Shown here in pieces: positions 1 to 11,344 of a DNA stretch of 64,000 nt (positions are counted from its first letter, which is position 1; the number at the start of each line of letters is the position of its first letter). A program made the translations under genes and the position numbers. Origin of the DNA: Aphanomyces cochlioides (taxonomy: Eukaryota; Oomycota; Saprolegniomycetes; Saprolegniales; Verrucalvaceae); assembly GCA_019828595.1 (NCBI GenBank), contig JAHQRK010000014.1, positions 124,001-188,000 of the forward strand, written 5' to 3'. The notes beneath the pieces are model-generated. The model did no database searches. It saw only the letters and a program-made list of their open reading frames with translations, and was not told the DNA's origin.

Positions 1-1
1 T

Positions 2-424
2 GCATGCGAGAAATACGTGTGCAACTTTGTCACTGTCAAGATCCAACCCTCGAAGGCTATTATGCTCCGTGGCATGGAAGGCAGTTCGTTGGGTGTCTGG
101 GTTGCCCATGGCGAAGGCCGTGCGTATTTCCCCCATCCACAATTGTTGGAAAATGTTCTCGACAACAACTTGGCCCCCGTTCGATACGTGAATGATGCCA
201 ACCAACCCACGGAAGACTACCCATTCAACCCCAATGGATCGCCTCTTGGCATTGCCGGCTTGGTGTCCGACGACGGTCGCCATTTCTGCATGATGCCTCA
301 CCCTGAACGCACATCGCTCAAATTCCAATGGCCTTACAAGACCAAAGTCATCCAAGATGCCAAGGTCAGTCCATGGCTTCAAATGTTTCAGAACGCCAAG
401 ACCTTCTGCGAACAAAACGAGTGA
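2..424 (+). CDS. Phosphoribosylformylglycinamidine synthase, C-terminal part
   Basis: This is the 3' end of the large single-chain FGAM synthase (PurL/ADE6 type), which makes formylglycinamidine ribonucleotide in de novo purine synthesis. The reading frame is already open at base 2, so the gene starts outside the window. About 140 residues are visible and belong to the C-terminal glutamine amidotransferase domain. Seen directly: MLRGMEGSSLGVWVAHGEGR, the VRYV-N-D stretch, YPFNPNGSPLGIAGL and the MMPHPER motif, which carries the His and Glu of the amidotransferase triad. The nucleophilic Cys would lie upstream and is not visible. It ends with TGA at 422-424. No intron is visible in this part. 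Confidence 0.93.
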   Translation, partial: ACEKYVCNFVTVKIQPSKAIMLRGMEGSSLGVWVAHGEGRAYFPHPQLLENVLDNNLAPVRYVNDANQPTEDYPFNPNGSPLGIAGLVSDDGRHFCMMPHPERTSLKFQWPYKTKVIQDAKVSPWLQMFQNAKTFCEQNE

Positions 425-598
425 TTTATCTAATCTGTCATCAATGCATCTCATCTTTGTACAAATTGTCTTCCACTTTCACCATCCTCCACGTCTATTT
501 TGAGTTGGAGGCATCACTGCAAGTCCACGTTAGAGGCAAAATAGTCGACAGTTTGATAAGCTAAGAGCTACATTCGACGGTTAAAATTTTGATGAAGT

Positions 599-1651
599 CT
601 ATTGCGCCTTGTTCGCGCCATGTTGGAGCACGGCACGACCCAATTCGCCCACGAAAACGCTGCCTTGAGTAGGTCTGGGATTTAAGATAAGGACTACAGC
701 TCAAGACATTGAAATGCGTACCCATGCTGGAGCTTTCGAATGCCATTGAGGACTTCTCGCGTCTTGGAAATGTAGACGCGATCCAAATTGGAACGCATTT
801 CAATCTCCATGTCTTCGACAAGGCGACCCATGTTGCTCAAATGCGAGCTTTGTGAATCAAACTTCATCACGCGTTCGGTCTAAATAGTCTTGTTAGTACA
901 AATTCAAGCCAAGTGATGTCAACTTGTCGCGTCAAGTTGCCGTCCAAGTTCAGGTGGCCAAGCTCTTGACGGTTGACTTTCATGCCGAGGAGAATCGTCG
1001 TTGTCAACGTATACACGGCCTCCTTGACGTTCTTTTCGTGGACTTCCATCACGTGAATCGAGTTCCAGCCACCATTTTCAACAAATCTACGAGAGCTTCT
1101 AGTAATTGGTCGTAGTCGACGTACGCAGACCGTTGTTGATGCACATCCTTCTTGATCAAAATGCACGCAGCAAAACCTGGTTCGAGGTCCCACATATAGA
1201 CCGACGAGACACCACCTAAAAAAATTTCAGGTTTTGTGGAGTTGGAAGTGGGGCTATCACACCTTGGTAATACATCTCACGGTACACGTCAAAGATCTCG
1301 TTTGCTTGAATTTCCAGTTGGCGCAAGTTGTCTGATGGCACAAAGCCTTCGCCATCTTCGATTGGGGGATAATACGTATTCGTCCATGGAGATCTACGTC
1401 ATGTCAAGGGAGGAATATTCATCCCATCAAACGCACCGATGGGAATCACCATCGCGATTGTAATCGCAGAGCAAGAATGGTCGACCTGCCACTGGATCCA
1501 ACGCTTGGCCCAAGGGTTGATCCACACGCTGGTAGAGTTCATCTGCTAGATCTGGTTGAAGCTGACACAGACCAGACAGATCGTTCTCGACGTTGCCAGG
1601 CGGCATGCGTCGCAACACATTCAGGCAAGCATTCATCGCTTCATCACTCAT
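599..1651 (-). CDS. F-actin-capping protein subunit beta
   Basis: This is the beta subunit of the CapZ heterodimer, which blocks actin filament barbed ends. Six exons can be chained by short GT-AG introns (for example 1394-1436 and about 1216-1262). The protein starts MSDEAMNACLNVLRRMPPGN and shows the family hallmarks VDQPL, LLCDYNRDGDSHRSPWTN, then PPIEDG, YYQGGVSSVYMWDLEPGF, ILIKK, NGGWNSIHVMEV and NLDGNLTRQ. The end is LGRAVLQHGANKAQ followed by TAG at 599-601. Predicted length is about 270 residues, as usual for the family. The intron near 1100-1140 could use one of two nearby acceptors, so a few residues after ILIKK are uncertain. No partner alpha subunit is in the window. Confidence 0.93.
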
Positions 1652-2375
1652 GGCAATCTTTCAAATGGGGACAAAATTGCGTCATCCGGTTAACTTTGGA
1701 CTTGTTTAACCGGACATTTTAGATAATATCGTCTCTATCCGTAAAACCTGTTAATATCAATATTAATTTGTACGGGTAAAACGTTAGTGGCACCTGTCAT
1801 CGTTTTTGCCAAACATCGAAGTGAGTTTTCAGCATTGTAAATTGACGAATGTGTAAACTCATGTGTCTGTACACAACATGACGTTTAGAATACAACCGAA
1901 GAATGACTTCTTCATTTGGCACAAAAACCAAACAAGTTGCTTGAATTGAAACTGATCCGTTAAGCTGAATGTACCATCATAAAATGCACTTCATGTGCTG
2001 CTATATGCATTTGCGTTGAGCTAACGTTGCAGGTACAACAACGACGCGCCTTGTATTGGTTCACTTATCTCCCCAAAAGCCCTCGAACAATTTGGAATTC
2101 AGCGAAAAATCGTTCGAATGCAATTACAGATGTGAAGGTGCACATATCAACGAGTATTTTGGTTCATTTCAATATGCATGAACACTGGACAGACTCAAGA
2201 GGGAACTCGCTGATTGAAAAGCTCTTTACTGACATTGTTGAGATTCTGAGGTCTCTCGGTTTGAATCTTTTGAATATTCTCAAAAGAGCCAATTAATTCT
2301 CCCAAAATATCTTTAATTTCAACAAATCATTTGGAATAATTTCATCACCAATCGTCAACTTCACATAAACTTGAC
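1652..2375. other. Intergenic region between divergent genes
   Basis: A 724-base spacer between the start of the capping protein gene (minus) and the start of the PTGES2-like gene (plus). No credible gene is seen; the 89-residue open frame at 2027-2296 has no recognisable motif. It must hold both promoters. A 9-bp inverted repeat, TCCGGTTAA/TTAACCGGA, lies at 1685-1693 and 1706-1714 with a 12-base loop, just upstream of the capping gene. Confidence 0.6.
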
Positions 2376-3324
2376 ATGCATCGTGCGTTTGGAAGGATCA
2401 AGGCCGCGCAATGGACGAGCGGCGTCATGGGCATTAGCTGCATGACGTCCTTCTCTACTAGTGCTACGACATTGTCGAGAGCAGCTCCAGAAGTGCCTCA
2501 AGTCACGTTGTACCAGTATGAACCATGCCCATACTGCTGCAAGACTAAAGCCGTGTTGGACTTTCTCAACGTTCCTTACAATATTGTCGAAGTGAATCCA
2601 GTGACCAAGAAGGAGCTCAAAGCGATCACGGACTACAACAAAGTCCCAGTTGCTGTCATAGATGATGAAGTACGCTTTATCTGTTTCTTTTCCTTCCTCA
2701 CGGCCCTCTCTGTCCCCAGGTTGTTCCAAACTCGTCCGACATTATTGCCCGTCTTCAATCGACCGCGGGATCTTCTTTGGGCATTGCTCCTGTCGACAAG
2801 GAATGGTCTGAATGGATCGATATGAAATTGGTAGCCGTGATACATTTTGCACTCTTTCACAATGGAATCGATGTTTAGGTCATTTTGATGCCACCAAACA
2901 TTTACCGCACCATTCCTGAAGCCCTCCAAGCCTTTGAGTATTGCCTTACGGAAGGTAATTTCACGGCGTGGGAGCGTCGCGTCTCATTGTATACTGGTGC
3001 TGCTGCCATGTACTTCATTTCCAAGCGGCTCAAGAAGAAATATGGGTTCGATGATGCTCGTCTTGCGCTGTATGACGTGACGCAATATTGGGTATCCTCC
3101 TTCCCATGAATTCCTGTCATCTGATGCAACAATAGCTCGACGCGATGGGCGAGAAACCATTCCTCGGTGGCGATCAACCCAATCTCACTGATGTGTCAGT
3201 CTTTGGCGTGTACCGTTCCATCGTTGGCCTTGACACGTTTGACGATCTGATGGACAATACTAAACTCCAACCATGGTTTGATCGTATGACGCAAATCGTT
3301 GGTCCATCGAAACGTATCGTGTAA
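2376..3324 (+). CDS. PTGES2-type glutaredoxin/GST protein (membrane-associated prostaglandin E synthase 2 family)
   Basis: Four exons: about 2376-2669, 2720-2830, 2879-3091 and 3136-3324. An N-terminal basic leader (MHRAFGRIKAAQWTSG) looks like a mitochondrial or signal sequence. It is followed by a glutaredoxin-like fold with the CPYC motif in VTLYQYEPCPYCCKTKAVLD, then VVEVNP and KVP. The C-terminal GST-like domain has SPNVYRT-like text (MPPNIYRTIPEALQAFEY), AAAMYFISKRLKKKYG and a final PFLGGDQPNLTDVSVFGVYR. This order matches the mPGES-2 family. The animal enzymes isomerise PGH2 to PGE2 in vitro and bind haem and glutathione; whether that holds here is unknown, and a general thiol role is equally possible. 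The stop lies 9 bases from the stop of the convergent ADP-glucokinase gene. Confidence 0.88.
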
Positions 3325-3333
3325 ATCAATCAT

Positions 3334-5264
3334 TTACGCTTTCGACTCTTCCTTTTTATGGGTGTGGTATGCCATGCCAGCACCAGAAATGTTGTCACCG
3401 AGACCGCAGGTATGGTCAGGACGTTTGCAAGCTAGCATGGGCACAATGTAGCATTGGAAATCACCTAGGAAAATGTCGGCAATCTTAACAGCCCATTCAG
3501 ATCAAAGACAATCATACCTTCGGTCCAAGAATATGTTGGCGACCGTGGATCGATTTCCCACGTGCGTCCACCGACAACTGGTGTCGATCGGGGCAACAAA
3601 ATCTACACATTGAAGATGACGGCAAAAGTAAAAAACGTTACCTCGACGAGAGATGGGTTGATGGACATCTCGGTGCTCTTCATGCCTCGAGATCGATCGC
3701 CACAGGCCAACTTGGAGCTGATTAGTGCTGCTTGCATAAGCGCTGTCATGGGGTTTTCCCATCCACTTTCACGCTTTTGACAGATAATATGGAATTGCAA
3801 CGTATGAAAGTGAATCCGCGAGAGAGAACCAAGCGCGGCAATAGGAGTCCCTTGAGCTTGATTAAGTTGCTCAGCCTTCTTGGCGTAGGCAATCATTTCT
3901 GCTATTTGGGTAGTGACTGTCAACACAGATGGCCTCGACGATGTCGTCACAAGTTCTTCACCTAAGAGCAGAAATCATTCAAAGCTGGAAGAGCGAGGAA
4001 AACATACCGGTAATGAGGAAGTGATGAAGAATTGCAAGTTCTTGTTCGTTTAATCCGATTGAATGCACATGTGGCAATATCAACTTCACAGTGTCATCAA
4101 AGAGCGTAAAATCTATGAGGTCAATATAGTATCTGGTACCGCGAGCAAAATTACGTACCAGACGCTGCAGCAAATTCATAATGCGTGATGGTCTCTTGTT
4201 GCCCAAGACGACGGAGAACAGCCGAGAGATCTTGGAGTCGTTTTAGTCGACGATCTTCATCCGTATCAACTTCCATAAGTTGCAAACCTCCAAAGACAAC
4301 CTACTTAATGTGAATATTTACTTGTGTGTACAGAAGTGTACCATATTGGCTTGAAATGACTCGAGAGCGCTGTCAAAGTCTTCCAAAACGGACAGACGCG
4401 CATTATAAACGTCATGGTTCAAGTAGTAGCGATTTGCGCGAGGAGAGACCAGATTGTTGAATTTGTCGCCTTTGGCATACTCCAGAACGAGATGTATGTC
4501 TTCATGTCCGCCAGCGTCCACACTGCCCACAACTTGGACTTGTGGGAGAAACAACGAACGCATTTCGTCACCAATAGCGCCTCCCAGAAGCACCTACATG
4601 TACACTTCTCAGCTTTGAATATGGTGGGATGAGATTTCTTGCCGCGCTTCCTTCGTATGCCGCACGTTGCGCCATTTGAGCCGCATTACCACCCAACGAC
4701 GATTCGACATTTGGAATTGACTTTGCAAGCTGGACGACGTGGCGGAAAGATTCAGCCGACGACTACCGTGAAATTTCAGTACATGCTCATGGGATGTGGT
4801 GCACTTACCATGCTTTGTTCTGCAGCAGCGCCTTGGGAAAAGTAATGGCCAAAGCTTTCCATAAGCTCAACATTCGAGTTAATGCGTTCATGATGTCGTG
4901 GTTGAATATCGTGTGCATGCTCAAACTTTTCCATAAGGTCAGTCGCTCGAATGCTCACGTCGACGTCTGCCGAGCAGCAAAATGCAAGGCGATTCGGCTT
5001 TTGATGAGCCTTTGGACGGCTGTGATACTCCATTGAAGCCATGAAAAGCTCGTGTTCCGCGTCCGTGAAGGCCGAGTTCGAGCTTGACGTATTGAGAGGA
5101 ACTAAGCGAGACAATTCTTCAGCATAGAAGTACGCCATGCCGCATACAACGACCGAGATCGCGACGGCTGTCCACTGCGACAGACTGTACATGGATATCC
5201 TCCGCCGATAAAGAATGGAATAAGAAACTTTACCCTCAGAATATGATAAACTACTCCCTTCCAT
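3334..5264 (-). CDS. ADP-dependent glucokinase (ADPGK), membrane-anchored
   Basis: Encodes an ADPGK-family ribokinase-fold enzyme, which phosphorylates glucose using ADP instead of ATP. The minus strand exons give in order: a hydrophobic N-terminal segment (WTAVAISVVVCGMAYFY) that fits a signal anchor; GHYFSQGAAAEQ; SSLGGNAAQMAQRAA (the family GGNAA motif); DIHLVLEYAKGDKF; SPRANRYYLNHDVYNARL; SIGLNEQELAILHH; LSRIHFHTLQFHI; and near the end HTCGLGDNISGAGM, whose GLGD Asp is the expected catalytic base. The stop TAA is at 3334-3336. The product is about 480-500 residues, the usual ADPGK length. At least nine short introns interrupt it. The start could instead be the inner Met just before YSLSQWTAV. 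Animal ADPGK sits in the ER; the same place is inferred here. Confidence 0.9.
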
Positions 5265-5606
5265 AAACCTCAGTCTCCATCATGAACATTCAAGGATATA
5301 CTTAATCTGAGATTAAATTTACCTCTATAAAATAATGTATTTTGTCTTACATCTTGAATTGTCATTTGAAAAAAAGCGCGCGAGATCAACAATGCATGCG
5401 AATAGAAAGATCGCAGGAAGTGCGCCGCTGTACTTTCCACATAAGTTCATGGGTTTACAGAGAATTGCCGTGATGTGATGAACTATATTGGACCCGTTTC
5501 GTTCTCAATGTCTATTGGATTGCGAATGCTATTCAGTGGATGTATATATCGTCTATTTTTGGAGTCAAGAAACGAAAAGAGCATCCTAATCGGTGCTGCC
5601 GAGGTC
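5265..5606. other. Intergenic region, divergent promoters
   Basis: A 342-base, fairly AT-rich gap between the ADP-glucokinase start and the chosen start of the coiled-coil protein. The plus-strand frame is open from 5475, so the coiled-coil protein could begin earlier, but those extra residues look unlike the rest. No other feature is seen. Confidence 0.5.
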
Positions 5607-7264
5607 ATGGCAATCGCGACAGATTACTCTGGATGGGTCAAAGACCTCGAGTCATTCAAGCCATCCGTGGATAACTTCGACGACGATGAGGAGGATCGTC
5701 TCCATGACATGAGTGCTCAATATATGGGAATAACTTCCAAGAAAGGACATGTATCACAGCTCGAGGAAATAAAGCAAGAAATGAAGCTCCTCAACTGGCA
5801 TAAGCTAGCAAACGAAGCTGCACTCAAGGCGGCGCTGATCAAAACAAAGGTCTGTTGCATACGCAGTATGAATAATATCCTCATTTTCGCACGTTAGAAA
5901 CTCAAACGAGAAGATGCACGACAATCATCTCTTCTGGATGCTGAAGAGCGAATGGAGCGGCTCCAGCAAATTGAGGAAGAAGAGAATATGAAGCCGCTTG
6001 AAGTCACGGCCGAGTTTATCCGCAAGTACGAGGACGAAGAAAGAAGAGAAGAGGTAAGACGTCGTTGCATCAAAATCATGACATCGTGAGCAGAGGAGAC
6101 TGGAAGCCGACGTGGCGCGGCATATCAACTGCTTGAGAAAACTTAAGATAATGCTAGAAACACGAGAAGATCAGCGGCGGCGGCATGCGCAGTATCGCGA
6201 AGGCAAACAAAGGCTTGACAAAGGTTTTTCGCCAAGTGTATGTGGATGATTACTGTTTCATGAGTATTGATGGTTGGTGTTAGTTGAACCAAGAGGAACA
6301 TGAAGAAACGCCACGGAATGACAGGCTTTCCTATTCTCGGTCAACAGGCAATTCAACTAATGATGTCTCGCGAGTGCTTTCAAGCCTCGATAAGCTTGTC
6401 GAGCTTGAGCGACGTATATCTTGTCTTGAACAAGACGATGTCGAACCAGCGACAACTGCAACAATTGCTCCAGTTATCAAGACAGCCAAGGAAACACTCA
6501 AGTTCACTAAAACCTCAACTGGTCGTAATACAGCTTTACGAGTAACAAAGGCACCAGCCACCAGAGCCAAATCTCAAACGTTTTTGACTGGCGTACCTGA
6601 ATCGAAAGTGAAGACAAAACGTGCTATACCGAGTGGCACAAATGGTGATAAATCAAAAGAGGCACGAAGGGCAGCAGAGCTACGACGAATGCCTGAGAGG
6701 GACAGGCAAAAAGCAATGCGAATGGACAAGAAGCAAGCAAGAGAGGTAAAAGCGCAACAGCAGTCTGTCAAGATTGATCAGTGGGCCGCCAAGAAGAAAC
6801 AAGCCGCAGTCACGCGCAAGGTGAACTACGTGAAAGCCAATATGACAAACCAGACACCTTTGGCCACTAAGAAGAAAACGACAAACAACAGACACATGGC
6901 TGAGTTTGAGTCAATGAAACGGAACTTCGAAGCAAAAAAAGCGGCATCAAAAACTCAGCCGCCAACGCGAGTGCCGCCTGTGGCAGTTAAAAAGAGGATG
7001 CCGTCAAATGCTCAACCTGTTCAGCCTTGGGCACAAAAACCTAAGCCAAAGCCCCCTGCGGAGCAACGCGTCCTCCCCATGGTTCACGGTACGTCTATTA
7101 AAAGGTGAACGAATAAATGAATTGCACAATCATGTTTAGGGCGAGTTAAACAGGCGGCCCCAGCAGCAAGGAAACCTGGTGCAGCTTCAACGCTTTTGCC
7201 CAAAGTCACAAGGCCGACAAACGACGAAATGGGATTAGGTATTCGTGGCTTTCGAAGTGGATGA
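5607..7264 (+). CDS. Basic coiled-coil protein of unknown function
   Basis: I do not recognise this family. The chosen start is MAIATDYSGWVKDLESFKPS. Five exons join through short introns (about 5850-5897, 6053-6093, 6239-6282 and 7090-7139). The first half is acidic and then strongly helical (EERMERLQQIEEEEN, EFIRKYEDEERREE, RREDQRRRHAQYREGKQR style), typical of a long coiled coil. The second half is Lys/Arg-rich and low in complexity (AREVKAQQQSVKIDQWAAKK, RHMAEFESMKRNFEAKKAAS). It then becomes Pro-rich (PKPKPPAEQR) and ends MGLGIRGFRSG with TGA at 7262-7264. The make-up suggests a cytoskeletal, centriolar or nucleic-acid-associated protein, but this is only an impression. Stop is 10 bases from that of the convergent SSU72 gene. 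Confidence 0.7.
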
Positions 7265-7274
7265 CAAGAAGCGA

Positions 7275-7967
7275 TTAAATATAAAAGAGAGCATAGAGCA
7301 ACTTGATTTGCTTCTGTGTCTCGAACGTTTCAATCGCTTGAGGCACACCATCTTCAAGATCGGGGAGTTGGTTGATCTATAGTACAAACGGGGCTAGGAT
7401 AATGTTTTCAAGTACCATCAACGTACCAATTGGCACAAATCCAATGCGAGTGAGCCACCAATCTTGGCATCTTTCGGTGTATCCTTGATATCGAGGCAGA
7501 GTACATGCAAAGGTCGCAGATCTTTTGGTTTGCGGAGCTGGAGATCTTCCATCACGATATCGAAAATACGGTCTTCAAAGCACAAGACAACGTCCAATTT
7601 GTACAAGTCATCGATCGTGTTGTCTTGCCACTTTTGAGGGGCCTTCTTTGTAATGATATCTCGTTCCAACATAGCCAAGACGCCATTTCGTCGGAATCTA
7701 CATGAATCACACACAGTTCGTCAAGAATTACCCTTCCTTTCGTGCATCTTACAGCGCCTCATTCTCGCTCTTGAGCTCTCGGTACATGACTTCGTAAGGT
7801 GTAAAGAATGGAAAAATTCGCGGCTCGTATGGATTCGGACCGGGGAAACGCACCATATTCCCTGCACCAAAGGAACACACTCTCAGTCCAGCTGCATGCA
7901 AATGATCATGGGCTTCCGTGCTTCGATTCACATTGTTGGCGCAGATCATGGCGAACATCGGCGGCAT
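7275..7967 (-). CDS. SSU72: RNA polymerase II CTD phosphatase SSU72
   Basis: SSU72 removes phosphate from Ser5 (and Ser7) of the RNA polymerase II C-terminal repeat and belongs to the cleavage/polyadenylation machinery. The N terminus MPPMFAMICANNVNRSTEAH holds the C-x5-R phosphatase loop (CANNVNR) followed by Ser and the Glu-Ala-His typical of SSU72. Further matches are RVCSFGAGNMVRFPGP, NGVLAMLERD, LDVVLCFEDRIFDIVMEDL (the late catalytic Asp region) and PLHVLCLDIKD. Three exons with two short introns (about 7693-7753 and 7377-7427) end with QIKLLYALFYI and TAA at 7275-7277. The length, near 195 residues, matches the family. The start is about 107 bases from the divergent small coiled-coil gene, so they may share a promoter. 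Confidence 0.93.
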
Positions 7968-8074
7968 TTTTTGCGCCAGTGTTTCCGTCCAAAAATGTCG
8001 AATTTATTGCAATAATTCACCAAAATAACACGAATTTGTATTATTTTTCTTTTTTACGATCAATTTTTTCGCGG

Positions 8075-8329
8075 ATGTCGAGCGGCGACGGATACGACGA
8101 AGTTTACCGCCTCAAGTCGAACCACAAGGAGCTTCTAATGCACAAGCATACGCTTGAAAAACAGCTCGAGATGAAGCAAACGCAGCTCAAGGAACTGAAA
8201 AAAGCTATTGAAGCCTGTCAAGCTCAACTCGAGGACGATGCGCCGATTGTCCGCAAGCGCGACCGCTCGTCAATTTCGTCGTCCACACCAATCGCTCCTG
8301 CTAAACGCACGGCTTCCTTGGATGCTTAG
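8075..8329 (+). CDS. Small coiled-coil protein, unknown
   Basis: An 84-residue single-exon frame starting MSSGDGYDEVYRLKSNHKEL. Residues about 10-55 form a regular charged helix with heptad spacing (LLMHKHTLEKQLEMKQTQLK), followed by a basic Ser/Thr-rich tail (VRKRDRSSISSS). The open frame extends upstream to 7808, but the Met at 8075 starts the biased region and lies after an AT-rich leader. It is divergent from SSU72 and 104 bases upstream of the F-box gene. I do not know the function. Confidence 0.6.
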   Translation: MSSGDGYDEVYRLKSNHKELLMHKHTLEKQLEMKQTQLKELKKAIEACQAQLEDDAPIVRKRDRSSISSSTPIAPAKRTASLDA

Positions 8330-8433
8330 ATAACGTTACAACTCAAACTCGTCAAGTGCAATCAATCTGTCATGCCGTTGGAACTTCCCAGTTTTCCTAA
8401 CACTATTTAACAAGTCAGAACTCCTTTTTCTCA

Positions 8434-9313
8434 ATGATGCAAGTCGATCGTCGTGGAACGGTGCTCTGGCAATGGATCCACGATGCGCTCACAGCTCAAG
8501 GATATACTTCTGACAGCACGTTGTGTCTGGACTCTCTGCATGGAATGTTTTCTCCAATGGAGTATGCCGTTCCTGCGACGAATACGCGACTTTTAGTCCG
8601 TGCCATTGTCATCGGCAACAAATTTATGTTGCACTGCGAGCGCCATGATGGTACGACAACGACATGGAGAGTTGTCTTCCCTCTCAAAGCGTACATACCT
8701 GCTGATCCAGCGCTCTATCCAAAACATCGTGAATACGTCGTGTGGAGAGTTCAAAAAGACATCGTTCACCATGGGACAGCATCTATCCAAGCGAATTTGG
8801 TCGCCATGCCAGACCATGCGCGTACTCTTGCCTTGTCATTCCTCGACACTGAATCTCTCGTTCAAGTTCGCGGTGCATGTCAGGTCCAGTATCCCCCATC
8901 TCTATTCCCTTTATGGAATTGCTCTAGATTCTGGCAAAGAGCTCAATGGAGCCAAGCCTATGGCAGCATCATCTGCAACGAGGTTCTCAATGGCATGATA
9001 TCGCTAGTATTGACTTGCTCTTTGTCTAGATTTCCCACAACTTGCGCATGACATTGGGGGTGCGAACGCATTTCCAGCCTATGTTAATGCTTTTCAGTGA
9101 GCGTCATGAGATTGCCAAAAGAGTCGTAATTCGTTTCGTCGTAGGCGGCGCAAGGAACGCCGGTTAATGCAATTGCGACAACAACTTATGTATGACGAGG
9201 AAGTCTTTTTCCGACAAGAAGTGATGCCCCGATTTCCTTTGTCTGGAACTGCATTTGTGTCGCCCCTGCCACGTCCAACAACAGATTTATTTCGTCGGCA
9301 ATTTCCATTTTAA
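8434..9313 (+). CDS. F-box protein, FBXO7-like
   Basis: Four exons are needed. The first carries an FP-like alpha/beta domain (LLVRAIVIGNKFMLHCERHD, TWRVVFPL) and then the start of an F-box, MPDHARTLALSFLDTESLVQ-VRGACQ. Splicing at about 8889-8933 continues it as ILAKSSMEPSLWQHHLQRDF, which completes the F-box pattern (ACR...LW..L..RDF). Two more short introns (about 8986-9030 and 9100-9146) give PQLAHDIGGANAFPAYVNAF, then RRKERRLMQLRQQL, and a C-terminal PRFPLSGTAFVSPLPRP ending QFPF with TAA at 9311-9313. The order FP domain, F-box, basic helix, Pro-rich tail matches FBXO7, a substrate adaptor of SCF ubiquitin ligases. The N-terminal ubiquitin-like domain of animal FBXO7 is not visible. Confidence 0.72.
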
Positions 9314-9318
9314 TTATC

Positions 9319-10735
9319 TTACAATGCAACATCCTGGGAATCGGCGCCCGTCGCAACGGTGGCAGGTTTTCCTGGGCTTTCGATATGAATCATCTGGAGC
9401 TTAGGAATCACGTTGGCCCACTCCGCTTCGACTTTGAGGTTGTATTCGATCTGGAGTTGAATGTAATCTAAGATAATGCGCTTGAAATCGGAAAGTTTAT
9501 CTTGCTTGAAGCGATCTACTTCACGTAACACTCGCTCGGTAACAATATCATGCTCCAACTTCGCATCGTCAACTCGATGCTGAGCCTACATCTCAGGATA
9601 AACCTTCTAACCGTGAGAAAAAGCGTATATACCTTCGACACTTCGGCTTCAGCGGCTTGAACCTTGTCAGGTGCTTGGCTTGCCTTGGATTGAGCTTTTT
9701 GAAGCGCAGTCTTCTTTGCTTCCAGATCCAACACAGTTGCATGGTAACTCTGACGAACTTCATTGCGCTTGATCAAAGCAGCTTTTACGGCCCCCACTAA
9801 GCGAATGTAGTCAAGAATGGGCTCTTCAAACATGGTCACTTCTTTCTCAGCCTAACGAGCATGTTATGTTTGCCAAAAGAGTAAGAGCTTACATGTTCTG
9901 CAGCCAAGACAGACAATTTGTCCGAGCACGATCCCACGTGGCGTAAGGCTGTTTGAAGCGATTCGTTTTCTTCGGTTTGCCCAAGCAATGTAAGGGCAAC
10001 ACCAAATTCAAACAAACCATCTGCAATTTCACGAGCGCGCTTGGTTAATCCATGAGCATGCTTGGCAAGACCTTGAATGATAGGTTCCAATGCATCCATG
10101 TAGGCGGAGATGTCCTCCACTTGGACATCGGCATTTGTTTTCAACTTGTCGACAAAGGCAGTCGATCCCAACGTGCTCGAAATGGACGCAACCGTGTCAT
10201 TCAAATATTGAAACAATCCACCACCGCCACCACCACTGCTAGTCTTCGCCTTGGCTTTCGCAGCTGCATCTGTCTTGAATTGTTGCAACATATCGTCAGA
10301 TGCTTCCAAAAATGTTGTTAAGTGGTCGCAATGCTGAATTTCGGGATGTGCGGCGCATCGACACAAGAAGACATGAAGTGCTCGACGACGAGATTCGACA
10401 AACTCAGGCGAGAATCGGCCGACCAAAAGTTTTTCTGGTAGTGGGGGAACGACAACTCCAGGATACAAATTGCAGAGCGACGTGTGGAGCCACACAAAAT
10501 CGGAGAATCGACGGATGACTGAAAATTGGCTCTTCTGGAACTGGCGGCGATCCGTCGACGTTGTAATCTTGTACGAAATGTAGGCATGCATACCTTCACC
10601 TTGCTTGACGGGCTCACCCACTTCAATATTCATATATTCGGTGCCATAACGAGCATTAGACGTCGGTGGAATCGCTGCAGATGGCGCTGGAGCTGGTGTT
10701 CCGCCGTCAAAGTCGACACTGACCCACTTGCTCAT
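9319..10735 (-). CDS. Sorting nexin with PX and BAR domains (SNX1/SNX2/Vps5 type)
   Basis: A retromer-type sorting nexin, expected to bend endosomal membranes and bind phosphoinositides. The start MSKWVSVDFDGG at 10735 follows a frame that opens further upstream without recognisable sequence. The PX domain covers about residues 30-150: YISYKITTSTDRRQF, VIRRFSDFVWLH, then VVPPLPEKLLVGRFSPEFVE, with the RRFSDF Arg that contacts the lipid phosphate. A Gly-rich linker is followed by a long BAR-like helical region (LTKRAREIADGLFEFGVALT, IRLVGAVKAALIKRNEVRQS, DRFKQDKLSDFKRIILDYIQ). Two short introns are seen near 9838-9890 and 9585-9635. Stop TAA at 9319-9321 is only 5 bases from the stop of the convergent F-box gene. 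Confidence 0.9.
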
Positions 10736-11344
10736 GATCTGAAGAAAACGAAAATGAATTATTATCCAATCAAAACAAATGAAATGGGATCTTCTCGAAT
10801 AGAAAAACAGACGGAAACAATATTGCTTATTCGCACAGCTCAATTCTCAATGCGATCAGGATCGACATGGAATCTCCAGCGCCAGGGCAAGAGATTGCAA
10901 ATGGAGTATTGGCGCACACATTATAAAGCCTTAGAGATAGAATCGCAACGCTTTGAGCCGGCATAAAGATTTTGTGCTCATATAGATTAAATGACAACCG
11001 AGAGTGTTGTACACATAAGAGTTTTCACAATGATTTAAGTTACAGTTATTTTGATTGTTTTGATGAACTTCTTCTCGATTATGGTATCTGCATTTATAAG
11101 CGCCAAGTTTCCGGGTTCAAGTCGATTGTCTCACAAGCCTTTCCACATAACTACCGACGATCATTTCGTCTGCTTTTCTAACAAATCGTTCATTTGGTTG
11201 CACAGTGCATGACTTGACTAAATGAGTGTGTGATTTTCTTAGCAATGTTGCAGGGAACGTTATTCACAGGGGGAACCATGTTTGTACGCTTGACTTCTCA
11301 CAGAGTGCGTTGTGAGGACATGGAGAACTGGTACATTGAACCAG
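10736..11344. other. Intergenic region
   Basis: About 600 bases between the sorting nexin start and the 3' end of the SNH-SANT gene. It is AT-rich with no recognisable coding exon on either strand; the open frame continuing through 10526-10966 is antisense to the sorting nexin. Nothing else is seen. Confidence 0.5.

Noticed and set aside
10526..10966. A 146-residue plus-strand frame near the sorting nexin start
   Set aside because: Mostly antisense to the PX-domain exon, with Trp/Arg-rich composition typical of a shadow frame.
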